From Cyanobacteria bacterium SIG28 (GTDB lineage Bacteria > Cyanobacteriota > Vampirovibrionia > Gastranaerophilales > Gastranaerophilaceae), in contig SUTU01000014.1 in NCBI GenBank assembly GCA_015152525.1, positions 1-64,000 on the forward strand: 64,000 nt of DNA, written 5' to 3'. The notes below the pieces were generated by a model. The model saw only the letters and a list, made by a program, of their open reading frames with translations, did no database searches and had not been told where the DNA came from. Shown piece after piece: positions 24,744-33,574 of this stretch. Position numbers and translations under genes: made by a program. Every line of letters starts with the position of its first letter. Position 1 is the stretch's first letter.

Positions 24744-26075
24744 TTAATAAATTTCATCTTCTAATTTTTCTTTGATTTCTTGGGTTTCTTCGTATTCATC
24801 AATCATTTTTTGCAGGCTATCCGGCATGACTGTATCCGGTGCAATCGCAATCTCTTGTAATCCTTTTTCTAAAAGTTCAACTTCTTTATCCATAAGTTTT
24901 TTATCCGCTTTCACAATATCTCTGCCTAAATGGTCAGAAATGATTGTAATGGTTGCTTCAGTTGGTGAACCCAATTCATTAGCTTTTCTTTGGATATCAT
25001 AGCTTACCCAATCTTCAGGTAGTTCATTTTTGAACATATAGTCCATATTTGTTCCTAATCTTTTGTCAATTTGTGAGGTTAAAATTTTAGTAACATATTC
25101 TTTTTGAGAAGTAAATCGACAAGGTATAATAATATCTTCACCAATAACTTCTTCCGGATCACGTTTTTCATATTTTTTGAATAATTCTGCAGCGATTTGC
25201 AAATGACCTAATTCTACATCAAGCATAAATTCCCAAATCTTTTTAAGTTCTTCGTGGACTTCATCTTCTACACAAGTATAATAATTACAAACTTCTGTAA
25301 ATTCGTGAAGTAAAAGTTTTTCATAAAGAGATTCTGTTGGGTCAATTAATGACTCGTACATTGTTACGTGTTCTTCTTCAACGTCTTTAATTTCTGCATA
25401 GGTTTCTCTTAAAACGTGGTTTCCGTAACAAAAACCGTGTTCGGCATAATAATTATGAGTTTGTTGTTCAGCTGAAACCAAAGTCATTAAATTAACTTTA
25501 GTTTGAGGTTCGGTTTTAGTTTTATCATAATGTTTTCTCAATCTCAAAGCATTGCAGTTATGGTGATGCTGGGTTGGACGACCTAAAATAATATCAGTTT
25601 GACCTTGCACAATGTTATTAGGGCAAATTCCTTCTTCCATGTATGCCCATTGCGCATATCTGTATAAGTGGTCAAAATCTTCTAATAAACCAAAGTCATA
25701 TGTTTCTTTTACGTATTTATCAGGTTCGTTTTGAGCAAGCCAAGCTGTTAAATCTACGGCAACTTGTTCATATCCTAAAGTTGTTTCTAAAACTGACTGG
25801 TCTTTTGGTGCAAGCCAATTTATTGTTGTTTGTTGTTGATCTTCTATTCTTCGAGTCATTGCAACTAATTTGCAATCGTCATTATCAGGACAAAATCTTG
25901 AAAATGCGTGTTTAAAATTCCAAGCTTCTACTTCTATACCGTTCATTAGAATTTGACGAGTTCTTGAATAACAATCTACTTCGTTTTTGTTATAAGGCTC
26001 TCTTACAATTAAGTGCCAATTTCTAAGTTGTTTTTCTAAAGGTAATCCCTTTTCTTTTAATGCGTTAAAAGTCAT
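24744..26075 (-). CDS. large ferritin-like diiron protein, unknown family
   Basis: 443 residues, with an AAAGGAA SD. Residues 195-300 read as a four-helix diiron bundle: E203 on helix A, E233xxH236 on helix B, E258 on helix C and E288xxH291 on helix D. The E-to-ExxH spacing is 30 residues in both halves, as in rubrerythrin-like carboxylate diiron proteins. The N-terminal 190 residues are Cys- and His-rich in places (CPDNDDC; TQHHHNCN), with a further helical pair, and the C-terminal 140 residues are charged and helical. There is no signal peptide. Function is not recognised; redox, metal or lipid/aldehyde chemistry are all possible for this fold. It is a single-gene unit on the minus strand. 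Confidence 0.6.
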   Translation of the reverse strand: MTFNALKEKGLPLEKQLRNWHLIVREPYNKNEVDCYSRTRQILMNGIEVEAWNFKHAFSRFCPDNDDCKLVAMTRRIEDQQQTTINWLAPKDQSVLETTLGYEQVAVDLTAWLAQNEPDKYVKETYDFGLLEDFDHLYRYAQWAYMEEGICPNNIVQGQTDIILGRPTQHHHNCNALRLRKHYDKTKTEPQTKVNLMTLVSAEQQTHNYYAEHGFCYGNHVLRETYAEIKDVEEEHVTMYESLIDPTESLYEKLLLHEFTEVCNYYTCVEDEVHEELKKIWEFMLDVELGHLQIAAELFKKYEKRDPEEVIGEDIIIPCRFTSQKEYVTKILTSQIDKRLGTNMDYMFKNELPEDWVSYDIQRKANELGSPTEATITIISDHLGRDIVKADKKLMDKEVELLEKGLQEIAIAPDTVMPDSLQKMIDEYEETQEIKEKLEDEIY

Positions 26076-26402
26076 TTTTATTTCCTTTCTTTTTTAATGC
26101 ACGCTTATGACGTACAAAATATTTTTTATATAAATAAAAAAGTTTTTAATGCGACAAAAGTTTAATAATAATCGGCTAAAGTATTTTGGACTTATAGAAA
26201 CATCGTTCTTCTAATTCCCCAGTTGGACTCTCTTTTTTGGCAATGTTTTTCGTTTATGAAACCTGCATAATTTAGGGGTAAATGAAATTTAGTAATTTAG
26301 ATATAAATTGCTACCTAACATTAGGATAATCACCTATTGAAAAGGTATAAATAAAATTTACAAAACAATGTAAAACCACATTACCTATTAAAGGAGGTTA
26401 AA
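26076..26402. other. 327-base intergenic region
   Basis: Divergent upstream region of the ferritin-like and SLH genes. It is very AT-rich, and I see no gene in it. CCCCAGTTGGACTC (26217-26230) faintly recalls the tRNA-Asn 3' end but has no fold. An AAAGGAGG SD at 26391-26398 serves the SLH gene. Confidence 0.6.
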
Positions 26403-28352
26403 ATGACGATTAGAAAACTTACTGTGGCAGCTGCAATTGCCGTTGGTATAGCAACGTGTTCGTTCAATACGGTAATGGCAGCTTGCCCATGCGATGAGCG
26501 CCCAGTTGTAAGTCAAGGTGCTTGTCCTTGCAATGATTTACCGGTAGTAACCGGTCAAGCTTGTCCGTGTGATCCTAAACCGGCTCCTTGTTGTGATACA
26601 ATGCCAAAATGTGAACCTGACCCAACACCATCTTGTGCACTTTGTCCTAATACAAGCGGTTTTTCAAGAGAAAATATGCGACAAGTTTACGCTTATCCAA
26701 ACGGTATCTATGGTTATAACAACTATGTAGGTACAAATGCTGACTCTGTTTATTCTTCTGAAGGTTTTGGAATTTGCAGAGATAACAAAAGATTATTAAG
26801 TGAACAAGTTATGGGAACTACAGTTGCTACAGATGGTTCTATTACCGGTGCAGCTTCAAATATTCCTTGCCTAAATGATATGGGCAGTCATAATGGTGTT
26901 TCTATTATACGTGATGAAAACAGGATGGACGGAATGGGTTGTCCTATACAAATGAATACGGCTAATTCTATTCAAGCAGTAAAAAAATCTTTAGTTCCGT
27001 TTGATTTATCACCGTTTAGCGAAATGTCTACCGGTGCAGCTTCAACTTTACAAATGTTCCCTGATGTTCCAAACGGTTATTGGGCTTCTTGTCCGATTGA
27101 TAAACTTGCTACTAATGATGTTGTTGTCGGTTATCCGGATAGAATGTTCAAACCTTCTAAAACTATTTCCAGAGCGGAATTTGCAACAATGTTAGTAAAA
27201 GGTTTTGAACACAATATGTATTCGTATAACCCTGAAAAATTATTCTCAGATGTTCCGACAAATCATTGGGCTAGTTCTGCAATTACAGCCGCAGTTCATC
27301 AAAATCTGTTAAAAGGTTATCCGAACGGAACATTTATGCCAAATCATAATGTTACAAGAGCAGAAGCTTTATGTGCATTAGCAAAAGGTGTGAAATGTCC
27401 TGAAGTGGATAAATGTAAAGCTCAACAAATTTTATCACAATACACAGACGGTAATACAGTTCCTGAATGGGCGCAAATTCCTATAGCTACAGCTTTGGAA
27501 AAAGGTGCATTGAACGATTCTCCTAATCCTAGAATGATTGCACCATACAAAGATGCAACACGTGCTGAGATAGCTTCTATGTTACAAAATATCAGAGTTA
27601 ATGCAGGTATTGATAAAAATCCTGTAACGGCTAATAATGATTGTCCGATTTGTCCAGTGGATAAAAAAGCATTTATTCAAGAAGAAGAATTAGTACAAAT
27701 TCCTACACTTCAGTTAGAATTCAAGGATCAAGTTACTGCAAAATCTTCTCACGTTGGTCAAAAATTTGCGGCAAAAACTCTTGAAGATGTAACAATTAAC
27801 GGTCATTTATACCCTTGTGGTTCAAATGTTCACGGTAAAGTTGTAGAAGTAATTCGTCCAAGCGGATGCCAAAAAGGTGCATTAAAACTTGCATTTACCG
27901 ATATCGAGCATTGCGGATGTAAAGCTACTTTGCCAAGACAAATTTTAACAGCTCAAATCGATAAGTCTAATACACCTAATATTCTATCAAGACTTGTAAC
28001 AGCTCCATTTACTTGGGCAGGTTCTATTGTGGGTATTGTAGGTAGAACAACAGGTGGTATGTTAACAACACTTGGTAACGCTGTAGAAGATGTTTCAACC
28101 GGTACAGGTATTGCTCTTGGTGAAGTATTCCAAGGTCAATTACCTGCAGCAGGAAGAAGTGTTTACGATGTTGTTAAAGATACGGTTAAGGCACCTATCG
28201 ATTTAACCAGAACTGCATTGTCTGGTACTATGGGCTTGTTCCAAACAACAGGCGACGAAGTTGCTTACCTTGTAGATGCTAAAGGCTACAAAATTTCAGC
28301 TATTAATCCAAAAGAACATGTTACAATTGCTTTTGGTTGTAGCGGAGAATAA
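26403..28352 (+). CDS. secreted SLH-domain surface protein with Cys-rich N-terminus
   Basis: 649 residues. The signal peptide (residues 1-27) ends in NTVMA-A. The mature N-terminus holds three ACPC(D/N) repeats, about 17 residues apart, and further Cys pairs up to residue 80. Three SLH domains follow at about 218-275, 285-340 and 350-400, each with FPDV/FSDVP/YTDG and a GYP(D/N)GxFxPxxxxxRAE-type motif; the third is degenerate. The C-terminal 230 residues are unrecognised, with Gly/Thr-rich hydrophobic stretches (VTAPFTWAGSIVGIVGR) that may touch the membrane. SLH domains bind cell-wall polymer, or pyruvylated peptidoglycan in didermal cyanobacteria-like cells. A strong SD and a single-gene unit suggest high expression. 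Confidence 0.88.
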   Translation: MTIRKLTVAAAIAVGIATCSFNTVMAACPCDERPVVSQGACPCNDLPVVTGQACPCDPKPAPCCDTMPKCEPDPTPSCALCPNTSGFSRENMRQVYAYPNGIYGYNNYVGTNADSVYSSEGFGICRDNKRLLSEQVMGTTVATDGSITGAASNIPCLNDMGSHNGVSIIRDENRMDGMGCPIQMNTANSIQAVKKSLVPFDLSPFSEMSTGAASTLQMFPDVPNGYWASCPIDKLATNDVVVGYPDRMFKPSKTISRAEFATMLVKGFEHNMYSYNPEKLFSDVPTNHWASSAITAAVHQNLLKGYPNGTFMPNHNVTRAEALCALAKGVKCPEVDKCKAQQILSQYTDGNTVPEWAQIPIATALEKGALNDSPNPRMIAPYKDATRAEIASMLQNIRVNAGIDKNPVTANNDCPICPVDKKAFIQEEELVQIPTLQLEFKDQVTAKSSHVGQKFAAKTLEDVTINGHLYPCGSNVHGKVVEVIRPSGCQKGALKLAFTDIEHCGCKATLPRQILTAQIDKSNTPNILSRLVTAPFTWAGSIVGIVGRTTGGMLTTLGNAVEDVSTGTGIALGEVFQGQLPAAGRSVYDVVKDTVKAPIDLTRTALSGTMGLFQTTGDEVAYLVDAKGYKISAINPKEHVTIAFGCSGE

Positions 28353-28377
28353 ATCAGCTTATTCGTAAGCTTAGTAA

Positions 28378-28416
28378 ACAAGCCCTGGCAGTAGTTTTTG
28401 CGGGGCTTGTTTTTTA
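28378..28416 (+). terminator. terminator of the SLH gene
   Basis: ACAAGCCC pairs with GGGCTTGT across a 17-base loop and is followed by six Ts. Confidence 0.8.
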
Positions 28417-28454
28417 TTTGGTAATAGTATGCAGAAAATATCTTATTCAAAAAA

Positions 28455-28769
28455 TTAATATGTAAAGTATTTATCAAAATCCACATCTTCAAAGTTGCAT
28501 AGCAGATGAAAAATTTCGTCATCGTCGTCTAATCTTTGGAAATTATATTCATCAAATTTCCAGCATTTAGGGTTTATTCCTTTAACTCTGACAATGTTTT
28601 TATCTTTTAGAATTTGTAATTTTTTCTTAACCTCATCCACCGGCAGATTAACTAATTTTGCAAGCTCAACAGCAGTAATGCCGTCATCATTACTGTATTT
28701 TTCCGGGGTAAGGAACATGAGCTCCAGTCCGACCATCTTTAAATTTTTGTCTTCTGCTTCTGAACTCAT
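28455..28769 (-). CDS. small winged-helix-like protein, unknown
   Basis: 104 residues from ATG 28769; a GTG- or ATG-extended form to 28787 would overlap its own -10 box. The centre (ITAVELAKLVNLPVDEVKKK followed by LQILKDKNIVRVKG) reads as a helix-turn-helix with a beta wing, as in MarR- or ArsR-type regulators. The C-terminus is strongly acidic (LDDDDEIFHLLCNFEDVDFD). TATAAT ends exactly 6 bases before the ATG and there is no SD. It may be a transcriptional regulator or a small adaptor; no target is evident. Confidence 0.55.
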   Translation of the reverse strand: MSSEAEDKNLKMVGLELMFLTPEKYSNDDGITAVELAKLVNLPVDEVKKKLQILKDKNIVRVKGINPKCWKFDEYNFQRLDDDDEIFHLLCNFEDVDFDKYFTY

Positions 28770-28775
28770 ACTCAC

Positions 28776-28781
28776 ATTATA
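28776..28781 (-). promoter_or_regulatory. -10 box of the winged-helix-like gene (leaderless)
   Basis: Minus strand TATAAT, then GTGAGT, then ATG: a six-base gap with no SD. Confidence 0.6.
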
Positions 28782-28828
28782 ACTCATTTTTTCAGTTTTT
28801 TATCATATTTTTATACGAAATAAAAAAA

Positions 28829-30157
28829 TTAATCTTTTACAGTTATAACTCGTACTTTATGCTTACAATTTTTCTTAATAAAATCCTTTATTTCTTTTCG
28901 CTGTTCTTCACCTATGTGTAAAACTGAAATAATAACAACATTTGGTTTTAAATCATTTATTTCATCAGGAGTATAGATTTCATAACCATTGAAATAGCTA
29001 CCTTTTCTTGCAGGATTTTTGTCCAGAATTCCGATAACATTATCTGTTGTGATTTCTCTTTCATCAAGAAATTCTTTTAAGAATTTGCTTGCGCCCCAAA
29101 ACATTATGCGGGAATTTGGACGTATAGAAATTTGCTTAGCAAAACGATTTTTGATAGATTCCTGACGTAATAAACCTAATGCCCGTTTCTTCTTAAAGCG
29201 TCTGTACCATTTTTGATAATTAGTAGTTATTTGTTTTATGTTTCTGTAAACTCGAGGATTGATTTCTTCTTTGTCAAATTCGTTATTATCGATGGCTTTT
29301 TGAAAATCATCTTTAAAAGCTTCCAACCAAATTTTTTTGTATTTGTTGTCTATGCGTTTAAGACAGAAAAAATAAGAACCATATTTAGCCTCATAATATA
29401 TATTTTTAAATTTTTCTAATAACCCATTTTTTTCTAAGATATCATAAATAAATTTATACTCATCTTGGATAATAAAAACTTTTTCTTTGTTATTTATTGA
29501 AGAATTTGGATTATCACGTCTTACTCTATAAAAATCTTTGTTAGAAAAGTAACATTTGGATGAATAACAATATGTCTGAAACCAAAAACCATTATCTTGA
29601 TATGAAGCACCAGGAGTTTCATTATGTCTTATATTATGCTTATTCAAATACTCTCTATTATATATCCCTGCCCAAGTATTTTTGATAAATCTAAAAGGGA
29701 TTTGATCATCTTGGATATTAACAATTTTATTATAATATTCATCATTATTAACAATTTTTTGATAATAAAAAGTTTTTTCGTTTTTTTCCCCTACAAAACG
29801 CTGAAAATCAGCTTTGACAAAATCAACGTTATTTTCTTTAGCTACTTTATACAAAGATTCAAACATGTCTAATGCTACATAATCGTCAGGCTCTACAATG
29901 CCGATATATTCACCTGTAGCAGTATCCAAACCGACGTTCATAGCTTTTCCATAACCTTCATTTTGTTTATGGATAACTTTTATACGAGAATCTTTTTCGG
30001 CATAATCATCTAAAATTTTTCCGGAGTTATCGGTAGCGCCGTCATCTACACAAATTATTTCAATATCTTGAAGTGTTTGATTAATAATTGATTCCATACA
30101 CTCTACAAGATACTGTTCAACATTATAAGTTGGTACTATTATCGACACTTTAGCCAT
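28829..30157 (-). CDS. GT2 glycosyltransferase with C-terminal WGAS module
   Basis: 442 residues. The GT-A fold has KVSIIVPTYNVEQYL, the metal-binding region IVEPDDYVALDMFE (the DxD position is altered to EPDD), and DDGATDNSGKIL. A helical linker with basic residues follows. Residues 350-442 form the shared Rossmann-like module (RIMFWGASKFLKEFL; IGILDKNPARKGS; YEIYTPDEI). It transfers a sugar to an unknown acceptor at the cytoplasmic face. It is the last gene of the apparent operon; its ATG overlaps the previous stop codon as TAATG. Confidence 0.85.
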   Translation of the reverse strand: MAKVSIIVPTYNVEQYLVECMESIINQTLQDIEIICVDDGATDNSGKILDDYAEKDSRIKVIHKQNEGYGKAMNVGLDTATGEYIGIVEPDDYVALDMFESLYKVAKENNVDFVKADFQRFVGEKNEKTFYYQKIVNNDEYYNKIVNIQDDQIPFRFIKNTWAGIYNREYLNKHNIRHNETPGASYQDNGFWFQTYCYSSKCYFSNKDFYRVRRDNPNSSINNKEKVFIIQDEYKFIYDILEKNGLLEKFKNIYYEAKYGSYFFCLKRIDNKYKKIWLEAFKDDFQKAIDNNEFDKEEINPRVYRNIKQITTNYQKWYRRFKKKRALGLLRQESIKNRFAKQISIRPNSRIMFWGASKFLKEFLDEREITTDNVIGILDKNPARKGSYFNGYEIYTPDEINDLKPNVVIISVLHIGEEQRKEIKDFIKKNCKHKVRVITVKD

Positions 30158-32388
30158 TAACTATTCTCCTTAATAAAATTGTGGGTATGCCGTTTATCCC
30201 AATTGACATTTGATTTTACTATTTTTGCGGGTTGTCCTGCAAGTATAATGTTAGTTTCTTCAAATTTTTTATTAACTATTGATGATTTGCCAACAATGGT
30301 ATTATCACTAATTTTAGAATTTTTTAACACTGATACACCATTGCCAAGCCATACTCGATTTCCTATTTCAATACTTAATTGTTCAGGTTTGTTTATTATT
30401 TGCTTCGTTTTATTATCATATATAGTGTGCCCGTCAGAGGCTCTTATGTAAATGTTATTTGAAAACATACAGTTATCACCAATTTTTATTTCTAAATCTG
30501 GTTCATTTGGCAATAGAATACTGCCGGATTGTGTTTCAAAATTTTCTCCTATACTAAGTTTTGTATTATAAGCTAGCATATTAATGACAAAATTAATCAT
30601 AACATAGTTGGAATTGCCTATCTTTAGATGAGTTTGGTTACCACATAAGATTTTAGAGCCAGTAAATTTTATCATCGGTTCACAGCCAATTTCAACAATA
30701 TTATTTTTTCCTTCAAAAATGATATCAACACCATCTATAAAATCTACTTCTTTTTTACTTCCATCTCTCTTTACTAAATAAATTTTATTAGTTGGATCTT
30801 TAGTTTTTGCAGTTTCAAAAATATTTGGGAAAATACAAATCAAATTTAGATTCATTGATTTTATATTCTTTAGCATCTCTAAGTATACTTTTTCTGAATT
30901 GTTTTTTACTGTAAATATAATATATGCAGGTTCTATTTCTTTTAATTTTAGTGGCGGTAATATTTCGTATTTTCCGAGTTTTTCACCCCAACGATTAGGA
31001 TTTTTATCAATAATTCCAATAATATTATATTTATCCAAATGGTGGTTTTTAATAAAATCTTCTAGAAACAAGCTTGCCCCCCAAAATACTATTTTTTGAG
31101 AATTAGCCATCTTTAATTGTTTTTCGATATTTTCATAAATTATTTTAACTTTTGACTGCTCAAAAATATTTGGTAACAATTCTATACTTGGGAAAATTTC
31201 TTTTAAATATGATTGAACACTTTTGTATATTATTTCATTATTATTTTGAATAGTAAATAATATTTTTTGAACTTTTAATTCTTTTAATTTTTCCGGTGGG
31301 AATATTTCTAATCCGCAAACTTTTTCACCCCAACGATTAGGATTTTTATCAATAATACCAATAACATTATCTTTTTTAACGTTATTCTTTTTTAAAAAAT
31401 CTTCTAAAAACAAACTTGCACCCCAAAAACAAATTTTATGGTTAGCGTTATCCTTAATTGTTTTTATTAAGTTTTTCTCATTATTCTGAACGGAAAAATC
31501 TAAAACCAAATCTAAATCTTTTTTCCCGCAAGTTTTAATTTTTTTTATTACTTTTGTTTTAATTTTGTCATTGCTAATACTTCCAATATTATGTTTGCAA
31601 CCACTAGTTGCCCACGTTGTAAAACTTTCTTTTACTTCTTCATAAATATCTAGTTTGATTAAAAATTTTCGCAATTTTTTAAATGCTTCGTAAAAATCTA
31701 GCGGATGCAAATGGTTTGTTTGTTGACAATTTGTAGTCATACCTACTCTATAGTTGACTAAAGGTTCTTCGATTGTAGTTATATTAGAAGCTAAAACCAA
31801 GGCACAACAAGTGAAGTACAGGTCGTTTGTTCTATACAATTCTTGAAATTTAATATTATTTTTTATAATAAAATCTCTTTTGAAAATTTTGTTCCAATTC
31901 CAATTTTGAGCAAAATTGAAAATATTATTGGGCATATCTTTGTAAGAAAAAACTTTTTTTTCAGGGAGTTTTTCTACCCTCAAAGCCCAAGGCATGTATT
32001 CGGTTATTTTTGTATTAATATTGTATCTATTAGCGCTACAAATGACAATATCACAATCGTTATTTTTAGATTTGTGATACATTTTGTCTAAAAATTCTTT
32101 TTCAAAAAAATCATCACCATCTAAAAAAGCTAAATATTCTCCTTTTGCGATTTTTAATCCTTGATTTCTGGCGGCACCAGCACCTTTATTTTTCTGTGAT
32201 ATTACTTTTATTCTTTCGTCTTTTTTTGCATATTCATTTAGTATTTGAAGAGAATTGTCAGTCGAACCGTCGTTAATACAAATTATTTCAAAATCTTGAA
32301 AAATTTGGTTTAAAACCGAGTCCAAACATTCTCGAAGGTATTTTTCTGTATTGTAAACTGGTATAATTACCGAAATTTTAGGCATCAT
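30157..32388 (-). CDS. fusion: GT2 glycosyltransferase, two WGAS modules, LbH acyltransferase
   Basis: 743 residues. Residues 1-290 are a GT2 domain (KISVIIPVYNTEKYL; FLDGDDFFEKEFL with DGDD as the metal motif). Residues 317-410 and 431-525 are two tandem WGAS modules, each with CFWGASLFLEDFL-like and IIDKNPNRWGEK motifs. Residues 555-740 are a left-handed beta-helix acyltransferase with a likely catalytic His (RASDGHTIYD) and the closing block RVWLGNGVSVLKNS. The protein could add a sugar and acylate it. Two ATGs are adjacent (32388 and 32385); the AAGGA SD fits the second better. It joins the next gene through TAATG. Confidence 0.87.
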   Translation of the reverse strand: MMPKISVIIPVYNTEKYLRECLDSVLNQIFQDFEIICINDGSTDNSLQILNEYAKKDERIKVISQKNKGAGAARNQGLKIAKGEYLAFLDGDDFFEKEFLDKMYHKSKNNDCDIVICSANRYNINTKITEYMPWALRVEKLPEKKVFSYKDMPNNIFNFAQNWNWNKIFKRDFIIKNNIKFQELYRTNDLYFTCCALVLASNITTIEEPLVNYRVGMTTNCQQTNHLHPLDFYEAFKKLRKFLIKLDIYEEVKESFTTWATSGCKHNIGSISNDKIKTKVIKKIKTCGKKDLDLVLDFSVQNNEKNLIKTIKDNANHKICFWGASLFLEDFLKKNNVKKDNVIGIIDKNPNRWGEKVCGLEIFPPEKLKELKVQKILFTIQNNNEIIYKSVQSYLKEIFPSIELLPNIFEQSKVKIIYENIEKQLKMANSQKIVFWGASLFLEDFIKNHHLDKYNIIGIIDKNPNRWGEKLGKYEILPPLKLKEIEPAYIIFTVKNNSEKVYLEMLKNIKSMNLNLICIFPNIFETAKTKDPTNKIYLVKRDGSKKEVDFIDGVDIIFEGKNNIVEIGCEPMIKFTGSKILCGNQTHLKIGNSNYVMINFVINMLAYNTKLSIGENFETQSGSILLPNEPDLEIKIGDNCMFSNNIYIRASDGHTIYDNKTKQIINKPEQLSIEIGNRVWLGNGVSVLKNSKISDNTIVGKSSIVNKKFEETNIILAGQPAKIVKSNVNWDKRHTHNFIKENS

Positions 32389-32398
32389 TTTTCCTTAT

Positions 32399-33547
32399 TT
32401 AATAAAAACTAACATATTTATATTTTGGTGATGTTATTATAAGTTGTGTTTTTGTTGCAATCTTATATGATTTTACATAATCAATTTCATTTTCTACTAA
32501 TTTATCAAAAATAAGATCTGCAGTACGTTTTTCGCCATCTCTTTCTGCATCATCCAAAATTATTATAAAATCTTCAGCCAAATTATTTGGTATTAAATCT
32601 ATAATATTTGTTCTTGGATATAACTTATTACCAGCAATAGGTCCATCAATAATAATTAAATCATATTTTTTATTACCTACTTGTTCAACTAAATCTTGAT
32701 ATTTATGATAAATAGGTTCATTATCACAAACTTGGTTTGTATTTTTGTGATATATTCTTACATTTTTATGAGAAATAATCTGTTTTGAAAAATATTCTAT
32801 CCAGTCTTTATCCTCATCAATAACATCTAAAACAGCTTTTTTATTTTTATTTGCAACATATGCAGAAGTTAATTTTGTACTCTGTCCTAATCCAAATTCC
32901 AAAATATTTTTTGGTTGGATGTATTCTAAAATTGAAAAAAGATTACATAAAAAATTGTAAGTTGCTGCAGCATTTGTAGGTATAAAATCTTTTTTAGTTA
33001 TCCAATTTGTATTGTTTATAATATTATTAAATATAATACCTGCCTGTAATTCAAGATATTGCATGCGTTGTTGTTTTTCAAGTTTATTTTCAACAACTTT
33101 TAATATTTTGTTATTTTTTTTGCATTCATTCTCAATAGAATTTATTTTTTGACCATCTTTGATTGTTTTTAATTTTAAATATTTTAATTGTTCCAAAACC
33201 TGATCTTCATATGAATCAAAAATATTAGCGCATAAAAATGCATTCGGATAATTTTTAGATATATAAGCTTGCAACTCTTTATAGATATTTAAATTATCAT
33301 TTTCAATTGTTAATATAAGTTTTGCATTTTGGATATCTTTTAAGGCATTCGGGTCAAAGATTTCATAATTTTCAAATTTTTCACCCCAACGAGCAGGGTT
33401 TTTATCAATAATTCCAACAATATTATATTTTTCAAGATTATTTTCTTTTAAGAATTCTTCCAAAAACAAGCTAGCGCCCCAAAAAACAATTTTTTCATCT
33501 TTTATGGATTCAATTTGTTCCAAAAGTTTTTTATTATAATCAGTCAT
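32399..33547 (-). CDS. WGAS module fused to class I SAM methyltransferase-like domain
   Basis: 382 residues. Residues 17-110 are the WGAS module (KIVFWGASLFLEEFL; GIIDKNPARWGEKF; YEIFDPNALKD). A coiled linker (about 120-165) follows. Residues 185-382 form a Rossmann methyltransferase-like domain with motif I as ILEFGLGQSTKLTSAY, an acidic residue after beta 2 (LDVIDEDKDW) and IIIDGPIAGN. The acceptor is unknown; a sugar or glycan is likely from context. Its SD is GAGG. It sits between two glycosyltransferase genes. Confidence 0.75.
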   Translation of the reverse strand: MTDYNKKLLEQIESIKDEKIVFWGASLFLEEFLKENNLEKYNIVGIIDKNPARWGEKFENYEIFDPNALKDIQNAKLILTIENDNLNIYKELQAYISKNYPNAFLCANIFDSYEDQVLEQLKYLKLKTIKDGQKINSIENECKKNNKILKVVENKLEKQQRMQYLELQAGIIFNNIINNTNWITKKDFIPTNAAATYNFLCNLFSILEYIQPKNILEFGLGQSTKLTSAYVANKNKKAVLDVIDEDKDWIEYFSKQIISHKNVRIYHKNTNQVCDNEPIYHKYQDLVEQVGNKKYDLIIIDGPIAGNKLYPRTNIIDLIPNNLAEDFIIILDDAERDGEKRTADLIFDKLVENEIDYVKSYKIATKTQLIITSPKYKYVSFY

Positions 33548-33574
33548 TTAATCCTCACCATTCTATGAGCTTAA

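Noticed and set aside
26212-26232. Possible tRNA 3' end (CCCCAGTTGGACTC)
   Set aside because: No T-loop, anticodon arm or acceptor pairing can be formed around it.
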